DNA of 64,000 nucleotides, taken from the NCBI RefSeq assembly GCF_949769255.1, contig NZ_OX458329.1, positions 868,001 through 932,000 on the forward strand. Direction: 5' to 3'. The translations under genes were made by a program, and so were the position numbers. The notes under the pieces are model-generated. The model was given only the letters and a program-made list of their open reading frames with translations, did no database searches and was not told where the DNA came from. Numbering within the stretch: the stretch's first letter is position 1; each line of letters begins with the position of its first letter. The stretch comes from Mobiluncus massiliensis. Its GTDB lineage: Bacteria; Actinomycetota; Actinomycetes; Actinomycetales; Actinomycetaceae. Shown here piece by piece: positions 18,385-26,048 of this stretch.

Positions 18385-20529
18385 CCTGTCCTCAGCTGAC
18401 TGTGCGGAGTCGACCTGTGCGTAGAGCGCCACAGCCGCGGCGCCAACCTCCCGGGCAGCCGCCACCACCGGCTCTTGTGCGGGCCCGCCAATAATGGCTT
18501 CAATATCGGGGGCGAGAATCTGTATTACCCGCTGCAGCCAGGCGGCATCTTTGACTTTCAAACGCACCCGGTACGTAGTCGCGGATTGTTCCACCGTCTG
18601 GGCGTGAAGAATCGTATCCACGTAGGATTTCGCCTGATTTTTCAGCTCCAGGTCTATCGTCTGGTACTTGTAGCTCGGTTTTTGCGGAAGTTTTTCGGGA
18701 ATTGTCTCCGTGGTGACACGCAGGTCACTGAGGCGATCAAGACGGTACTTGTGCCACTGGTTCTTTTCAAGGTTCACCCCCACCAGATACACATGGTAGC
18801 GGTCTGTATAGACAGACCGGGGTGCCACGCGGTGCTCCGCGGTGTCCCAACTGGCGTTCGTGTAGGTGAAAAGGACCGTGTGACCTCGTTCGATAGCCCG
18901 GTTTAGCGTCTCGATAGAGTTTTGGATTGAGGGCGGCACCGTGTTCGTCACCAGTTGCGGAGCGGTCAGTTCGTGCGCCTGGCCCAACCACGAGGCGACC
19001 TTCAGACGAGCGGTCGCAATCGCCTCTTGTGACGATGGGGCCAGATAACCGGCGACTTCCAACCCCAACAGGAGGGACAACGCCTCGTCAGCGCTAAAGG
19101 ACGGGGGCATCACCCAACTGCGAGAACCGTTGACTTCAATAGTCCCGTCCTTGCGTATCGAGGGCAGGAAACTGTCATAGTCAGATTTTTCGTTGCTGGC
19201 GACCGCGTCCAAGTCCAAGAAATCCCAAATAATATTTTTGATGTCCTGAGGTTTGAGGCCGAAGTGTTTAGCCAGTTCATCTACCGTACAGGTGTTGCCT
19301 TGCGTGCTCGCATTAAAGATAAACGTCATCACCGCCAGGGATTCGGTCGTCACGCGTGTCTGGTTATCGATAGAAACACCGGTACTGCGCGGAGTGAAAT
19401 CGTCAAACTTGAGCCGCCCCGTTTCGTACTCGCCCTCCGTCAGGCTCAGTTCAGTGAGACTCTGAGCCGCCCGCACGGTCGCTGTCACAAGTTTCGGGGG
19501 GTCGAGCACCACCAGGTGGGTCATTGCTTCGGCGGCCAGACGGCTCCAGGTATAGAAATCAGGTCGTTTCGCCCGATACAGATTCCATCCGGAAGGAACC
19601 CAGTCTAGCCCAGTCAAACCCAGTTCCGGTCCTGTGCGGGCAAAATCGGAATGCTCACAAATGAGTTCCGCGTTCATTACTGCTTCCGAGGCTTTTGCGG
19701 GATCTGCCACAAAGATAACCCGTTCCAGTGGACTCTCCAGAGAAACGTTGCGCGGAGATTCCACGTGTTCCGTAGCATCGAAGGTCTGCCCTGTCACAAC
19801 CGGATTACTGAGACGGGATAGCTTGAACGTTCGAAAACCTTGGCGGTTTTCGTCAAAACCGCGGACATAAAAAAATCCGCGTGACAGCATCATCATCGTG
19901 GGACGCACCTGTCGATGCGTAGATTCGCCGTAGCGGGCCTGGTAATCGAATTCGATGTAATGGCGTGCGGCGATGGCGCGAAAAATGTCTTGGGTCAGAC
20001 GCGAAATGAGCACCTGCGACTGGACTTCCAACGGATTGTCAGGGTCAATGTCGCTGACGGAACGGACGTGAGAATCAATTTGGGTAAAGTCCCCTTCTAA
20101 TAATCCCAGCGCCAGGTGGACCCAAACTGATTCGGCTGCATCAAAAGCTAGCGTGGGGCGGCGCGAATCGGGGCGCAGCAGGTATCGATGTTCCGTTCCC
20201 ACATTATTGTGTTTATCTTCCACGATGATATCGCCCAGGATTTCGTTGAGGATTTTGATGTCGTTGCGGATTTTGACACTGTAATTTTCATGCGACTGCG
20301 TCGAGTCGTCACCGCTGGGGCGAGCCGGGAAGTACGGTCCGATGTTGGCGGTATAGGCAGCGTAGATTTCGTCATAAGTGAGCGGGCGGGCTTCTCGATA
20401 GAAAATCGTTAAAAGCCCCTGGTAGCGCCTGGATGCAGAGGCGAGAGCCGTGTCACTGAGAAGGTCATCGCGCCATTCATAATCGTCATCTTCATCGAAA
20501 ATGTCGGGTTCGCTCGGTGCCTGGTGCAT
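18382..20529 (-). CDS. pafBC: PafB-PafC fusion, WYL-domain DNA-damage activator
   Basis: From ATG 20529 this is 715 residues, about twice a single PafB or PafC. It reads as two successive HTH + WYL units: the first with YQGLLTIFYREARPLTYDEIY and ARHYIEFDYQARYGES, the second with LAVMTFIFNAS, VDELAKHFGLKPQDIKNIIWDFLDL and GHTVLFTYTNASWD. PafBC is the heterodimeric activator of the LexA-independent mycobacterial DNA-damage response; its WYL domains sense a nucleic-acid ligand. Fused forms occur in some actinobacteria. I reject the upstream in-frame start at 20646 because it would overlap the divergent gene. TATAAT lies exactly 6 nt before 20529, so it is probably leaderless. No pup or proteasome genes are in the window. 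Confidence 0.9.
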   Translation of the reverse strand: MHQAPSEPDIFDEDDDYEWRDDLLSDTALASASRRYQGLLTIFYREARPLTYDEIYAAYTANIGPYFPARPSGDDSTQSHENYSVKIRNDIKILNEILGDIIVEDKHNNVGTEHRYLLRPDSRRPTLAFDAAESVWVHLALGLLEGDFTQIDSHVRSVSDIDPDNPLEVQSQVLISRLTQDIFRAIAARHYIEFDYQARYGESTHRQVRPTMMMLSRGFFYVRGFDENRQGFRTFKLSRLSNPVVTGQTFDATEHVESPRNVSLESPLERVIFVADPAKASEAVMNAELICEHSDFARTGPELGLTGLDWVPSGWNLYRAKRPDFYTWSRLAAEAMTHLVVLDPPKLVTATVRAAQSLTELSLTEGEYETGRLKFDDFTPRSTGVSIDNQTRVTTESLAVMTFIFNASTQGNTCTVDELAKHFGLKPQDIKNIIWDFLDLDAVASNEKSDYDSFLPSIRKDGTIEVNGSRSWVMPPSFSADEALSLLLGLEVAGYLAPSSQEAIATARLKVASWLGQAHELTAPQLVTNTVPPSIQNSIETLNRAIERGHTVLFTYTNASWDTAEHRVAPRSVYTDRYHVYLVGVNLEKNQWHKYRLDRLSDLRVTTETIPEKLPQKPSYKYQTIDLELKNQAKSYVDTILHAQTVEQSATTYRVRLKVKDAAWLQRVIQILAPDIEAIIGGPAQEPVVAAAREVGAAAVALYAQVDSAQSAEDR

Positions 20530-20535
20530 AGAAAA

Positions 20536-20541
20536 ATTATA
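20536..20541 (-). promoter_or_regulatory. pafBC -10 box (leaderless)
   Basis: A perfect TATAAT on the minus strand with 6 nt to the ATG at 20529. The -35 region is weak, as expected of an activated or extended promoter. Confidence 0.6.
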
Positions 20542-20585
20542 GCGGCGGACTTCCGGGATTGGTCTGGACTCCAGTTTGAAGCGGT

Positions 20586-20591
20586 TATGCT
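20586..20591 (+). promoter_or_regulatory. -10 box of the DUF3866-type gene
   Basis: TATGCT with 6 nt to the GTG at 20598; an ATG follows immediately at 20601. No Shine-Dalgarno is visible. Confidence 0.4.
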
Positions 20592-20597
20592 TAACCC

Positions 20598-21788
20598 GTG
20601 ATGATTCGCAAAGCACGTGTTCTGGAAGTGCAGCGCCAGACCCCACATCAGGTTTTGCGCTGCGAAATCGTGGCGGCTCCCCCCCGCCAGGATTCCGGAC
20701 CTGCCGTGAGTTTCCAGCCCGGCGATACTTGCCGAGCCATCTGCTACCCGGAGTTGCTGGGAGCTGCGCAGCCCGGCGATATCATCCAGATTGAAGTTTC
20801 TCCTCTGGCGAAAGCCTTGGGTACCGGCGGCGAAGCTATGGTTCTGGCTAACGAAACCCGCCTGCCGGCAGACGAATTACCTAATCCCGGCCACTTGGTA
20901 AAGGCTCGCTACACCCCGCATCAAAAGGTCGTGTTGGGTGCCGATGAACCGGACAGTCCCTATCATTCCCTGTTGCGTTCGGCGGATAACCTGGATGAGC
21001 TTCCCGTCTTGGTGACGGATTTACATTCGGCTCTGCCCGCTATCGTAGTGGGATTCCTGCACCGCAGCCCGCATGCCCGTCTGGTCTATATTCAAACTGA
21101 TGGCGGTGCCCTGCCCTTGGCGTATTCCCGTACCGTAGCCCAATTGCGCGAGTCCGGTAGTTTAGCCGCCACCATCACGTGTGGGCAGTGCTTTGGTGGT
21201 GATTACGAGGCCGTCAGTTTTCCTTCCGCCCTGTTCGTGGCGTCCGAGGTGGTCAAGGCCGATGCGGTCATTGTGTCCCAAGGTCCGGGCAACCTGGGTA
21301 CCGGCACTCGTTGGGGCTATTCGGGGGTGGACGGGGCGCAATTTTTGCATACAGCTTCGGCGTTAAACGGTCATCCCATTGCGGTGCTGCGGATGTCCAG
21401 CGGCGATGCGCGTCCCCGACACTACGGCATTTCGCACCACTCTCTGACCATGCTGACCTGGATGGGGCTACCCCCGCTGGATGTGGTCCTTCCGGTTTTC
21501 GATCTCGACAATCCCGTAGAAAAGGCCCTAGCTGACCCGAAAGGAACGTTCTCTCCCCTGGTGACTTCCCAACTGAGCCTGTTGAAAGAAAACCATCGGG
21601 TCGTCGACCAACCCACCACGGGACTTTACGCAGCTCTAGAAGCCTTTCCCGTGAAACTTTCTACAATGGGGCGAACCCTCAGTGAAGACCCCGCCGCTTT
21701 CCTCGCGGCGGCGGCGGCGGGAGCCTACGGCGCGACCGTGCCCGTCCGCGAAGCGAAGAAATCAAACGACGACCCGAGCGCCGCGTAG
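20598..21788 (+). CDS. DUF3866-type conserved actinobacterial protein
   Basis: A 396-residue cytosolic protein. Recognisable stretches are PGHLVKARYTPHQ, DLHSALPAIV, HARLVYIQTDGGALPLAYS, the glycine-rich ITCGQCFGGDYEAV and VSQGPGNLGTGTRWGYSG, and ISHHSLTMLTWMGLP. It fits the uncharacterised DUF3866 family found in actinobacteria, often near pafBC/helY. The fold and reaction are unknown; GPGNLGTG-type loops could bind a nucleotide or phosphate, which is speculation. The start is GTG 20598 (leaderless, -10 TATGCT) or the adjacent ATG 20601. It is divergent from pafBC with 68 bp between the starts, hinting at shared control. Confidence 0.8.
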   Translation: MMIRKARVLEVQRQTPHQVLRCEIVAAPPRQDSGPAVSFQPGDTCRAICYPELLGAAQPGDIIQIEVSPLAKALGTGGEAMVLANETRLPADELPNPGHLVKARYTPHQKVVLGADEPDSPYHSLLRSADNLDELPVLVTDLHSALPAIVVGFLHRSPHARLVYIQTDGGALPLAYSRTVAQLRESGSLAATITCGQCFGGDYEAVSFPSALFVASEVVKADAVIVSQGPGNLGTGTRWGYSGVDGAQFLHTASALNGHPIAVLRMSSGDARPRHYGISHHSLTMLTWMGLPPLDVVLPVFDLDNPVEKALADPKGTFSPLVTSQLSLLKENHRVVDQPTTGLYAALEAFPVKLSTMGRTLSEDPAAFLAAAAAGAYGATVPVREAKKSNDDPSAA

Positions 21789-21806
21789 CTGACGCTGCAA
21801 CGGCCG

Positions 21807-22655
21807 TTACAGCCGGCAGGCTTTCAGGTCAGTCACCAGGATGCCGCGCGCCCCGGCCGCATAGAGACGATCCATAATCAGGTTCACGTCCGCGGCTTTC
21901 ACCATGACCCGCACGGCTTTCCAAGTGTCCTCAGCCAGGTCGGAAATTGTTGGGGATTCAATGCCGGGCGTAATCGCCAACAGGTCTGCCAGCTGGGCAG
22001 AAGGCGCGTTGTAATCCATCAGTACATAGGTTCGCGCCACCATCACGCCCCGCAGACGAGCCGCCAAAGTGTGCAGTTGCGCATGGTTTTCTTGGCCTGC
22101 GGCAGTAATCAGCAGGGCTTCCGATTCCAGCAAAGTCTCCCCAAAGGTTTGCAAACCGGCAGCCCGTAGCGTGGAACCGGTTTCGACCACGTCAGCAATC
22201 AAATCGGCGATGCCCAACTGTACGGAAGATTCCACCGCGCCGTCCAGGTGTACCACGCGGACTCCGGAAATCTGGTGTTCATCGAGAAACTTTTTCAGCA
22301 GCAGGTCATAGGAGGTCGCCACTCGTTTGCCCTGAATGTCCGCCAAGTCGTGGAACTGGCCCGCCGGTCCGGCAAACCGGAACGTAGAGCGGGCAAAATC
22401 CAAGCCGAGATATTCCACCGCGGCGACCCCGGAATCAATCAACAAATCCCGCCCGGTGATACCGCAGGACACGACCCCGGATCCGACATAAACCGCGATA
22501 TCACGCGGACGCAGGAAAAAGAACTCGACATCGTTATCCTTGTCGATAATCGTCAACTCGCGTCCGCGCCGAGTCACTTTATACCCGGCTTCTTTTAACA
22601 TCGTGACCGCCGGTTCGCACAGCGAACCTTTATTCGGCACCGCGATTCGTAACAT
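21807..22655 (-). CDS. hisG: ATP phosphoribosyltransferase (long form)
   Basis: A 282-residue long-form HisG, first step of histidine synthesis (ATP + PRPP). It has LRIAVPNKGSL at the N-terminus, FFLRPRDIAVYVGSG, the PRPP-binding region ADLIADVVETGSTLRAAGL, and a C-terminal ACT-like domain of about 75 residues that gives histidine feedback inhibition. I use ATG 22655, not the GTG 9 nt upstream, because GGGAG lies 8 nt before it. It follows hisE by 78 bp; hisE-hisG pairs are typical of actinobacteria. It converges on the DUF3866-type gene with an 18-bp gap. Confidence 0.95.
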   Translation of the reverse strand: MLRIAVPNKGSLCEPAVTMLKEAGYKVTRRGRELTIIDKDNDVEFFFLRPRDIAVYVGSGVVSCGITGRDLLIDSGVAAVEYLGLDFARSTFRFAGPAGQFHDLADIQGKRVATSYDLLLKKFLDEHQISGVRVVHLDGAVESSVQLGIADLIADVVETGSTLRAAGLQTFGETLLESEALLITAAGQENHAQLHTLAARLRGVMVARTYVLMDYNAPSAQLADLLAITPGIESPTISDLAEDTWKAVRVMVKAADVNLIMDRLYAAGARGILVTDLKACRL

Positions 22656-22733
22656 GGCTGACACTCCCTCTTCTCAAGCTGTTATTGACTGGTTTCCGGG
22701 TCGTTCCGGATTCTGACTGTGGGCGACACGGGT

Positions 22734-22997
22734 CTACATATGCTGGTAAATGTCTTGGGGCGTAAAGCCTTTCGCTACCATCATGACCTGCAAGTGATAG
22801 ATGAGCTGGGACATCTCAATCTGAGCCGCTTCGTCCGATTCGTATTCGCACGCCATCCACACTTCGGCAGCTTCCTCAACAATCTTTTTGCCGATGCCGT
22901 GGACTCCCCTGTCGAGCTCCTCAACAGTACGGGACCCCTCCGGGCGTTCGTTCTTTCGGCTCTCGATAATCGCATAAAGGTCTTCAAAGTTATTCAC
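22734..22997 (-). CDS. hisE: Phosphoribosyl-ATP diphosphatase
   Basis: An 87-residue HisE with the all-alpha MazG-like pyrophosphohydrolase signature: [26 protein letters not shown] with the metal-binding glutamates, and [14 protein letters not shown]. Removes pyrophosphate from phosphoribosyl-ATP, the second step of histidine synthesis. GTG start; no Shine-Dalgarno, but TTGGGA-17 bp-TAATCT ends 6 nt before the start, so leaderless. Together with hisG it forms a short operon supplying the first two steps; the other his genes are not in the window. Confidence 0.94.
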   Translation of the reverse strand: MNNFEDLYAIIESRKNERPEGSRTVEELDRGVHGIGKKIVEEAAEVWMACEYESDEAAQIEMSQLIYHLQVMMVAKGFTPQDIYQHM

Positions 22998-23003
22998 GCT
23001 TAT

Positions 23004-23032
23004 AGATTATGCAATGGCAGGAGTTTTCCCAA
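23004..23032 (-). promoter_or_regulatory. hisE promoter (leaderless)
   Basis: Minus strand TTGGGA (23032-23027), 17 bp, TAATCT (23009-23004), then 6 nt to the GTG at 22997. This is the best-formed -35/-10 pair among the leaderless genes here. Confidence 0.65.
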
Positions 23033-23097
23033 ATATCTATATGACTGGATTAAGATAAGGGTTTGTCCCACCCGAATCCCGCTTATTGCCCCGGATT

Positions 23098-24213
23098 TTA
23101 CCGTGCCGCTGAGGCTTGGGCGTGCAGCGATTTCCACGGCCGCGCGATTTGTTCCAAACCCGCCTGGTCCAAAGATGTAAGGTCGACCTTTTTGTCCAAC
23201 GCCCCGATCTCATCTAACAGGGCTATCATGGCCTTGAATTTTTGCGGGTCGGGAGCGGCAGCGCGACCAGGGTCAGCCGGGTCGTAGTCAGGCAACTGCT
23301 CCAACTCCAGCGTTGCCAGGTTGACTTTCTGGGCGGCCTGCAAGGAAGCGGCGGTGTTCAGCGTTTGGTCGTACTTTTTCGTGTATTCCACTGCTTTTTC
23401 CGGATTCTGTTGGATGCTGTTGATGGCATGGGCCATGGCGTTGATGACGCCATCATTCACGGAATCTTCGTTTTTACACCATTCGCCAGTCGTCACCACG
23501 GCGGCACCTACTAACGGCAGATTTCGCGGCAGGGGAATCTCGGTCACCTCCAGCCCCGCCAACTGGAACTGAACCAGGTCATTATTGGAAAATCCCACCA
23601 CCGCATCGACTTTCCCGGTGGCCATCTGAGTCTGCTGGGTATATCCGATTTCTGAAATTTTCACGTCATCAAGGCTCAAACCCGCCTGCTGCAAACCCGC
23701 CTGGAAACCAAACCAGCTCGAACCGAAGCGGCCCGGTACGCCTACAGTTTTTCCTTTCAAATCCGCCCAGGAGGTAATCCCTGACTGCTTGGTCGCGATA
23801 ACTTCCACCGGATATTTTTGGTACAGAATACCCGTGACACACAAATCCATACCCGCGGAAATCGCCTGTACCGCTTCGTCAGCGAACGCCACCACGTAGT
23901 CCTCTTTATGGGACAAAAGAGCGTTGAACAGTCCCTCATCGGCACCGTGATGACGCAGGTTAACGGGCTGCTGGCTAACTCCCCCACCACCGTCCCAACG
24001 GAACAGCCGGTCTTGGGCCGCCACATAGAACGGCGCAAACTGAACATTGGGGATATACGTCAAACCGATTGTGACCGCCCGGTCCGCCCCGGTGGGACTA
24101 CTGGCAGACTCAGAGGAACTCCCCTTTTCTGCAGTGGAACCGGCAGCACAACCGACCAAGACCGCGGCACTGACGGCCAATCCGGCTAGGGAACTGATAA
24201 AACGATGTGACAT
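23098..24213 (-). CDS. ribY: Riboflavin-type ABC transporter substrate-binding lipoprotein (RibY-like)
   Basis: From ATG 24213 this is 371 residues: signal peptide MSHRFISSLAGLAVSAA with lipobox LVGC, then an NMT1/THI5-like periplasmic-binding domain (IGLTYIPNVQFAPFYVAAQ, LVGAAVVTTGEW). GAAAGGG precedes the start; a 147-codon upstream in-frame extension overlaps the permease and is rejected. THI5-like binding proteins usually serve thiamine precursors, but the FMN riboswitch upstream of the operon makes a flavin substrate far more likely, as in the RibXY systems described from actinobacteria and Chloroflexi. The lipoprotein would sit on the outer face of the membrane. No ATPase gene is linked. 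Substrate is inference from regulation. Confidence 0.8.
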   Translation of the reverse strand: MSHRFISSLAGLAVSAAVLVGCAAGSTAEKGSSSESASSPTGADRAVTIGLTYIPNVQFAPFYVAAQDRLFRWDGGGGVSQQPVNLRHHGADEGLFNALLSHKEDYVVAFADEAVQAISAGMDLCVTGILYQKYPVEVIATKQSGITSWADLKGKTVGVPGRFGSSWFGFQAGLQQAGLSLDDVKISEIGYTQQTQMATGKVDAVVGFSNNDLVQFQLAGLEVTEIPLPRNLPLVGAAVVTTGEWCKNEDSVNDGVINAMAHAINSIQQNPEKAVEYTKKYDQTLNTAASLQAAQKVNLATLELEQLPDYDPADPGRAAAPDPQKFKAMIALLDEIGALDKKVDLTSLDQAGLEQIARPWKSLHAQASAAR

Positions 24214-24239
24214 CTGGTGACCCTTTCTTTGAGACGCAG

Positions 24240-25043
24240 CTAAACTGCGTTTACCGTTTTGGAATGACGCTCCAGGCGATAGACCCCCAGATATATCAAC
24301 GCGGCCACCGTGCAGATCATGATTAAACTCACGAACATGCCGGGTGTATCCACGTTGTGTGACTGCAGGGTAATCAGGGTGCCCATGCCGCGGCCGCCGA
24401 TGACCATCTCGCCCACCACCGCACCGGTGATGGACAGGGTCACGCCGTTGCGAATGCCGCCCAGTAGGGATGGCAACACCAGTGGAAACTCCATGTATTT
24501 CAGCAAGTCCCAGGTTCCGGCACCATCGAGTTTGGCAGCTTCCAAAATGCTGGCGTTCAAATGATGCAAACCCACGGTGGTAGAAACCAAAATGGGAAAA
24601 AACACCATCAGCGCGCACAACACCGCAATGGCGAGACGCGGCGTTGGTAGCCAAATCAACAGCAGCGGCGCCAGCGCGACCGCCGGAACCGCTTGGGAAG
24701 CCCCCAGAAACGGTTGAACCGCCGCGTTGAGCAGACGCAGGTGATGGATCGCAAATGAAAGCGGCACACTCACAAGCAGCCCCAACACGGTTCCTCCCAT
24801 CGCTGCCAGCAACGTGTTGCCCAGGTAAAGCCAGAACGTTTTGCCGCTCAACAACTCCACACCGGACTGCACTACGTCACTGGGACGCGGCAAGATAAAG
24901 GTCGGGATGTTTCCAGAACTCGTCGCGAGGAACCAGACTGCCACAATGAGTAGCGCCAAAGCGAGCGGGGCAATGACATTGAGCGGCCGGGAATCCGGGA
25001 CGGCGTTAACCGTTGACGGTGCCCGGTTTTGACTCATCGACAT
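24240..25043 (-). CDS. ribX: ABC transporter permease (RibX-like)
   Basis: A 267-residue permease of the SsuC/TauC/ThiX type with about six membrane helices (LNVIAPLALALLIVAVWFL at the start) and the EAA loop LEAAKLDGAGTWDLLKYMEFP that docks the ATPase. The ATG at 25043 is preceded by AAAGGGG at 5 nt; a GTG 6 nt upstream is less likely. It is the first gene after the FMN riboswitch and is followed by ribY after 26 nt. A cognate ATPase is absent, as reported for RibXY systems, so a housekeeping ATPase must be shared (inference). Confidence 0.82.
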   Translation of the reverse strand: MSMSQNRAPSTVNAVPDSRPLNVIAPLALALLIVAVWFLATSSGNIPTFILPRPSDVVQSGVELLSGKTFWLYLGNTLLAAMGGTVLGLLVSVPLSFAIHHLRLLNAAVQPFLGASQAVPAVALAPLLLIWLPTPRLAIAVLCALMVFFPILVSTTVGLHHLNASILEAAKLDGAGTWDLLKYMEFPLVLPSLLGGIRNGVTLSITGAVVGEMVIGGRGMGTLITLQSHNVDTPGMFVSLIMICTVAALIYLGVYRLERHSKTVNAV

Positions 25044-25144
25044 CTTCACCCCTTTCGGTTTGTCACCTCATTGGACAGCCCAGGGCAAAGAAAGATGAAC
25101 GCTCACCAACACCTCAGTAAACATACGCAGGCGCGGTGGACGTG

Positions 25145-25260
25145 CGGCTCTTCCCATCCGGACTTTAACCGTCGGTATCGGAATTTCACCGATTCAACTC
25201 GTGCGGACACGAGGTCGCGGACTGTACCGCCGGTGCTGAATTACACAGCCCCCAGAGCTA
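25145..25260 (-). ncRNA. FMN riboswitch (RFN element)
   Basis: The minus strand carries the conserved RFN blocks in order: AGCTCTGGGGGCTGTGTAAT, then CACCGGCGGTACAGTCCGCG, a variable hairpin with CTCGTG, then GGTGAAATTCCGATACCGAC and GGTTAAAGTCCGGATGGGA. The closing P1 helix pairs GCTCT (near 25258) with AGAGC (near 25147). It senses FMN and turns off riboflavin supply genes. The region 25050-25144 before ribX is the expression platform; no T-run terminator is evident, so control of translation is more likely. Confidence 0.95.
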
Positions 25261-25265
25261 CTTCC

Positions 25266-25271
25266 AGTATA
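25266..25271 (-). promoter_or_regulatory. -10 box of the FMN riboswitch transcript
   Basis: Minus-strand TATACT placed about 6 nt before the predicted 5' end of the riboswitch. A TTGACC at 25297-25292 would give a 20-bp spacer, too long for confidence. Confidence 0.4.
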
Positions 25272-25320
25272 GACCCTCGATAGCCCACTGAGGTCAAATC
25301 CCACAGGCGGGCTAATGAGT

Positions 25321-25983
25321 CTAATGGGTGTGCGGGGTAGCGCCGATGGTGCGCAGCGTGGCAATAGCCTGTTCGGGCTTACGTTTAAACACGTAGGACC
25401 CGGCCACCACCACGTTTGCTCCGGCTTTCATCACGAGGGGCAAGGTTTCTTCGTTGATGCCTCCGTCAACCTCGATATCGAGATTCAGCCGGGCATCTTC
25501 GGCATATTTGCGCAGCTTGCGAATCTTTGGCAACACCTCGGGGATAAACTGTTGCCCGCCGAAGCCCGGCTCCACACTCATGACCGTGACCTGGTCAAAA
25601 CGACCCAAAATGTCTTTGATGGCGCTGGCCGGAGTGGCTGGATTCAACGCAATCCCGGCTTTTGCGCCTAAACTGTGCAGCACGTCAGCGGTTCGTACTG
25701 GCGCTTTCGAGGCTTCCAGGTGGAAACAGACAATGGCGCAGCCGGCCTTGGCGTACTCCAAAGCCCAACGGTCTGGATTTTCAATCATCAGGTGGGCGTC
25801 AACCGGTAGTCTGGTAGCGTTCAACACCGCCGTGGCGGTTGGCAGTCCCCACGTCAGATTGGGCACAAAGTGGTTATCCATAATATCGAGGTGAACCCCG
25901 TCGGCGCTCTTGATGTCCTGCAGCGCCTGGGCGAAATGCATCTGGTCGCAATTCAGCACGGAGGGGTAAATCTTAAGGCTCAT
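25321..25983 (-). CDS. rpe: Ribulose-phosphate 3-epimerase
   Basis: A 220-residue TIM-barrel enzyme of the pentose phosphate pathway interconverting ribulose-5-P and xylulose-5-P. Visible: IYPSVLNCD, VHLDIMDNHFVPN with metal-binding His and Asp, AHLMIENPDRW, MSVEPGFGGQQF, EVDGGINEET and the phosphate-binding VAGSYVFK. Ribosome binding site AAGGGA precedes the ATG. It follows rsmB by about 65 bp. In many actinobacteria the riboflavin biosynthesis operon comes next; here it is the FMN-regulated transporter. Confidence 0.96.
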   Translation of the reverse strand: MSLKIYPSVLNCDQMHFAQALQDIKSADGVHLDIMDNHFVPNLTWGLPTATAVLNATRLPVDAHLMIENPDRWALEYAKAGCAIVCFHLEASKAPVRTADVLHSLGAKAGIALNPATPASAIKDILGRFDQVTVMSVEPGFGGQQFIPEVLPKIRKLRKYAEDARLNLDIEVDGGINEETLPLVMKAGANVVVAGSYVFKRKPEQAIATLRTIGATPHTH

Positions 25984-26048
25984 ATCGGTTCCCTTCTTTC
26001 CTCTATTGTCTAATTCCGCGGTGAGCTTCGGACGGTTTTAGCTGGGAT

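Noticed and set aside
20530..20646. Longer N-terminus of PafBC from 20646
   Set aside because: It would overlap the divergent gene; the added 39 residues have no family resemblance, and the -10 box fits the ATG at 20529.
24214..24654. Extended N-terminus of the RibY-like protein
   Set aside because: It reads antiphase through the permease gene; the signal peptide and lipobox start at 24213.
25145..25260. TPP riboswitch ahead of a thiamine-type ABC transporter
   Set aside because: The binding protein is THI5-like, but the RNA has the RFN blocks (GGTTAAAGTCCGGATGGG and GGCGGTACAGTCCGCG), not the TPP core.
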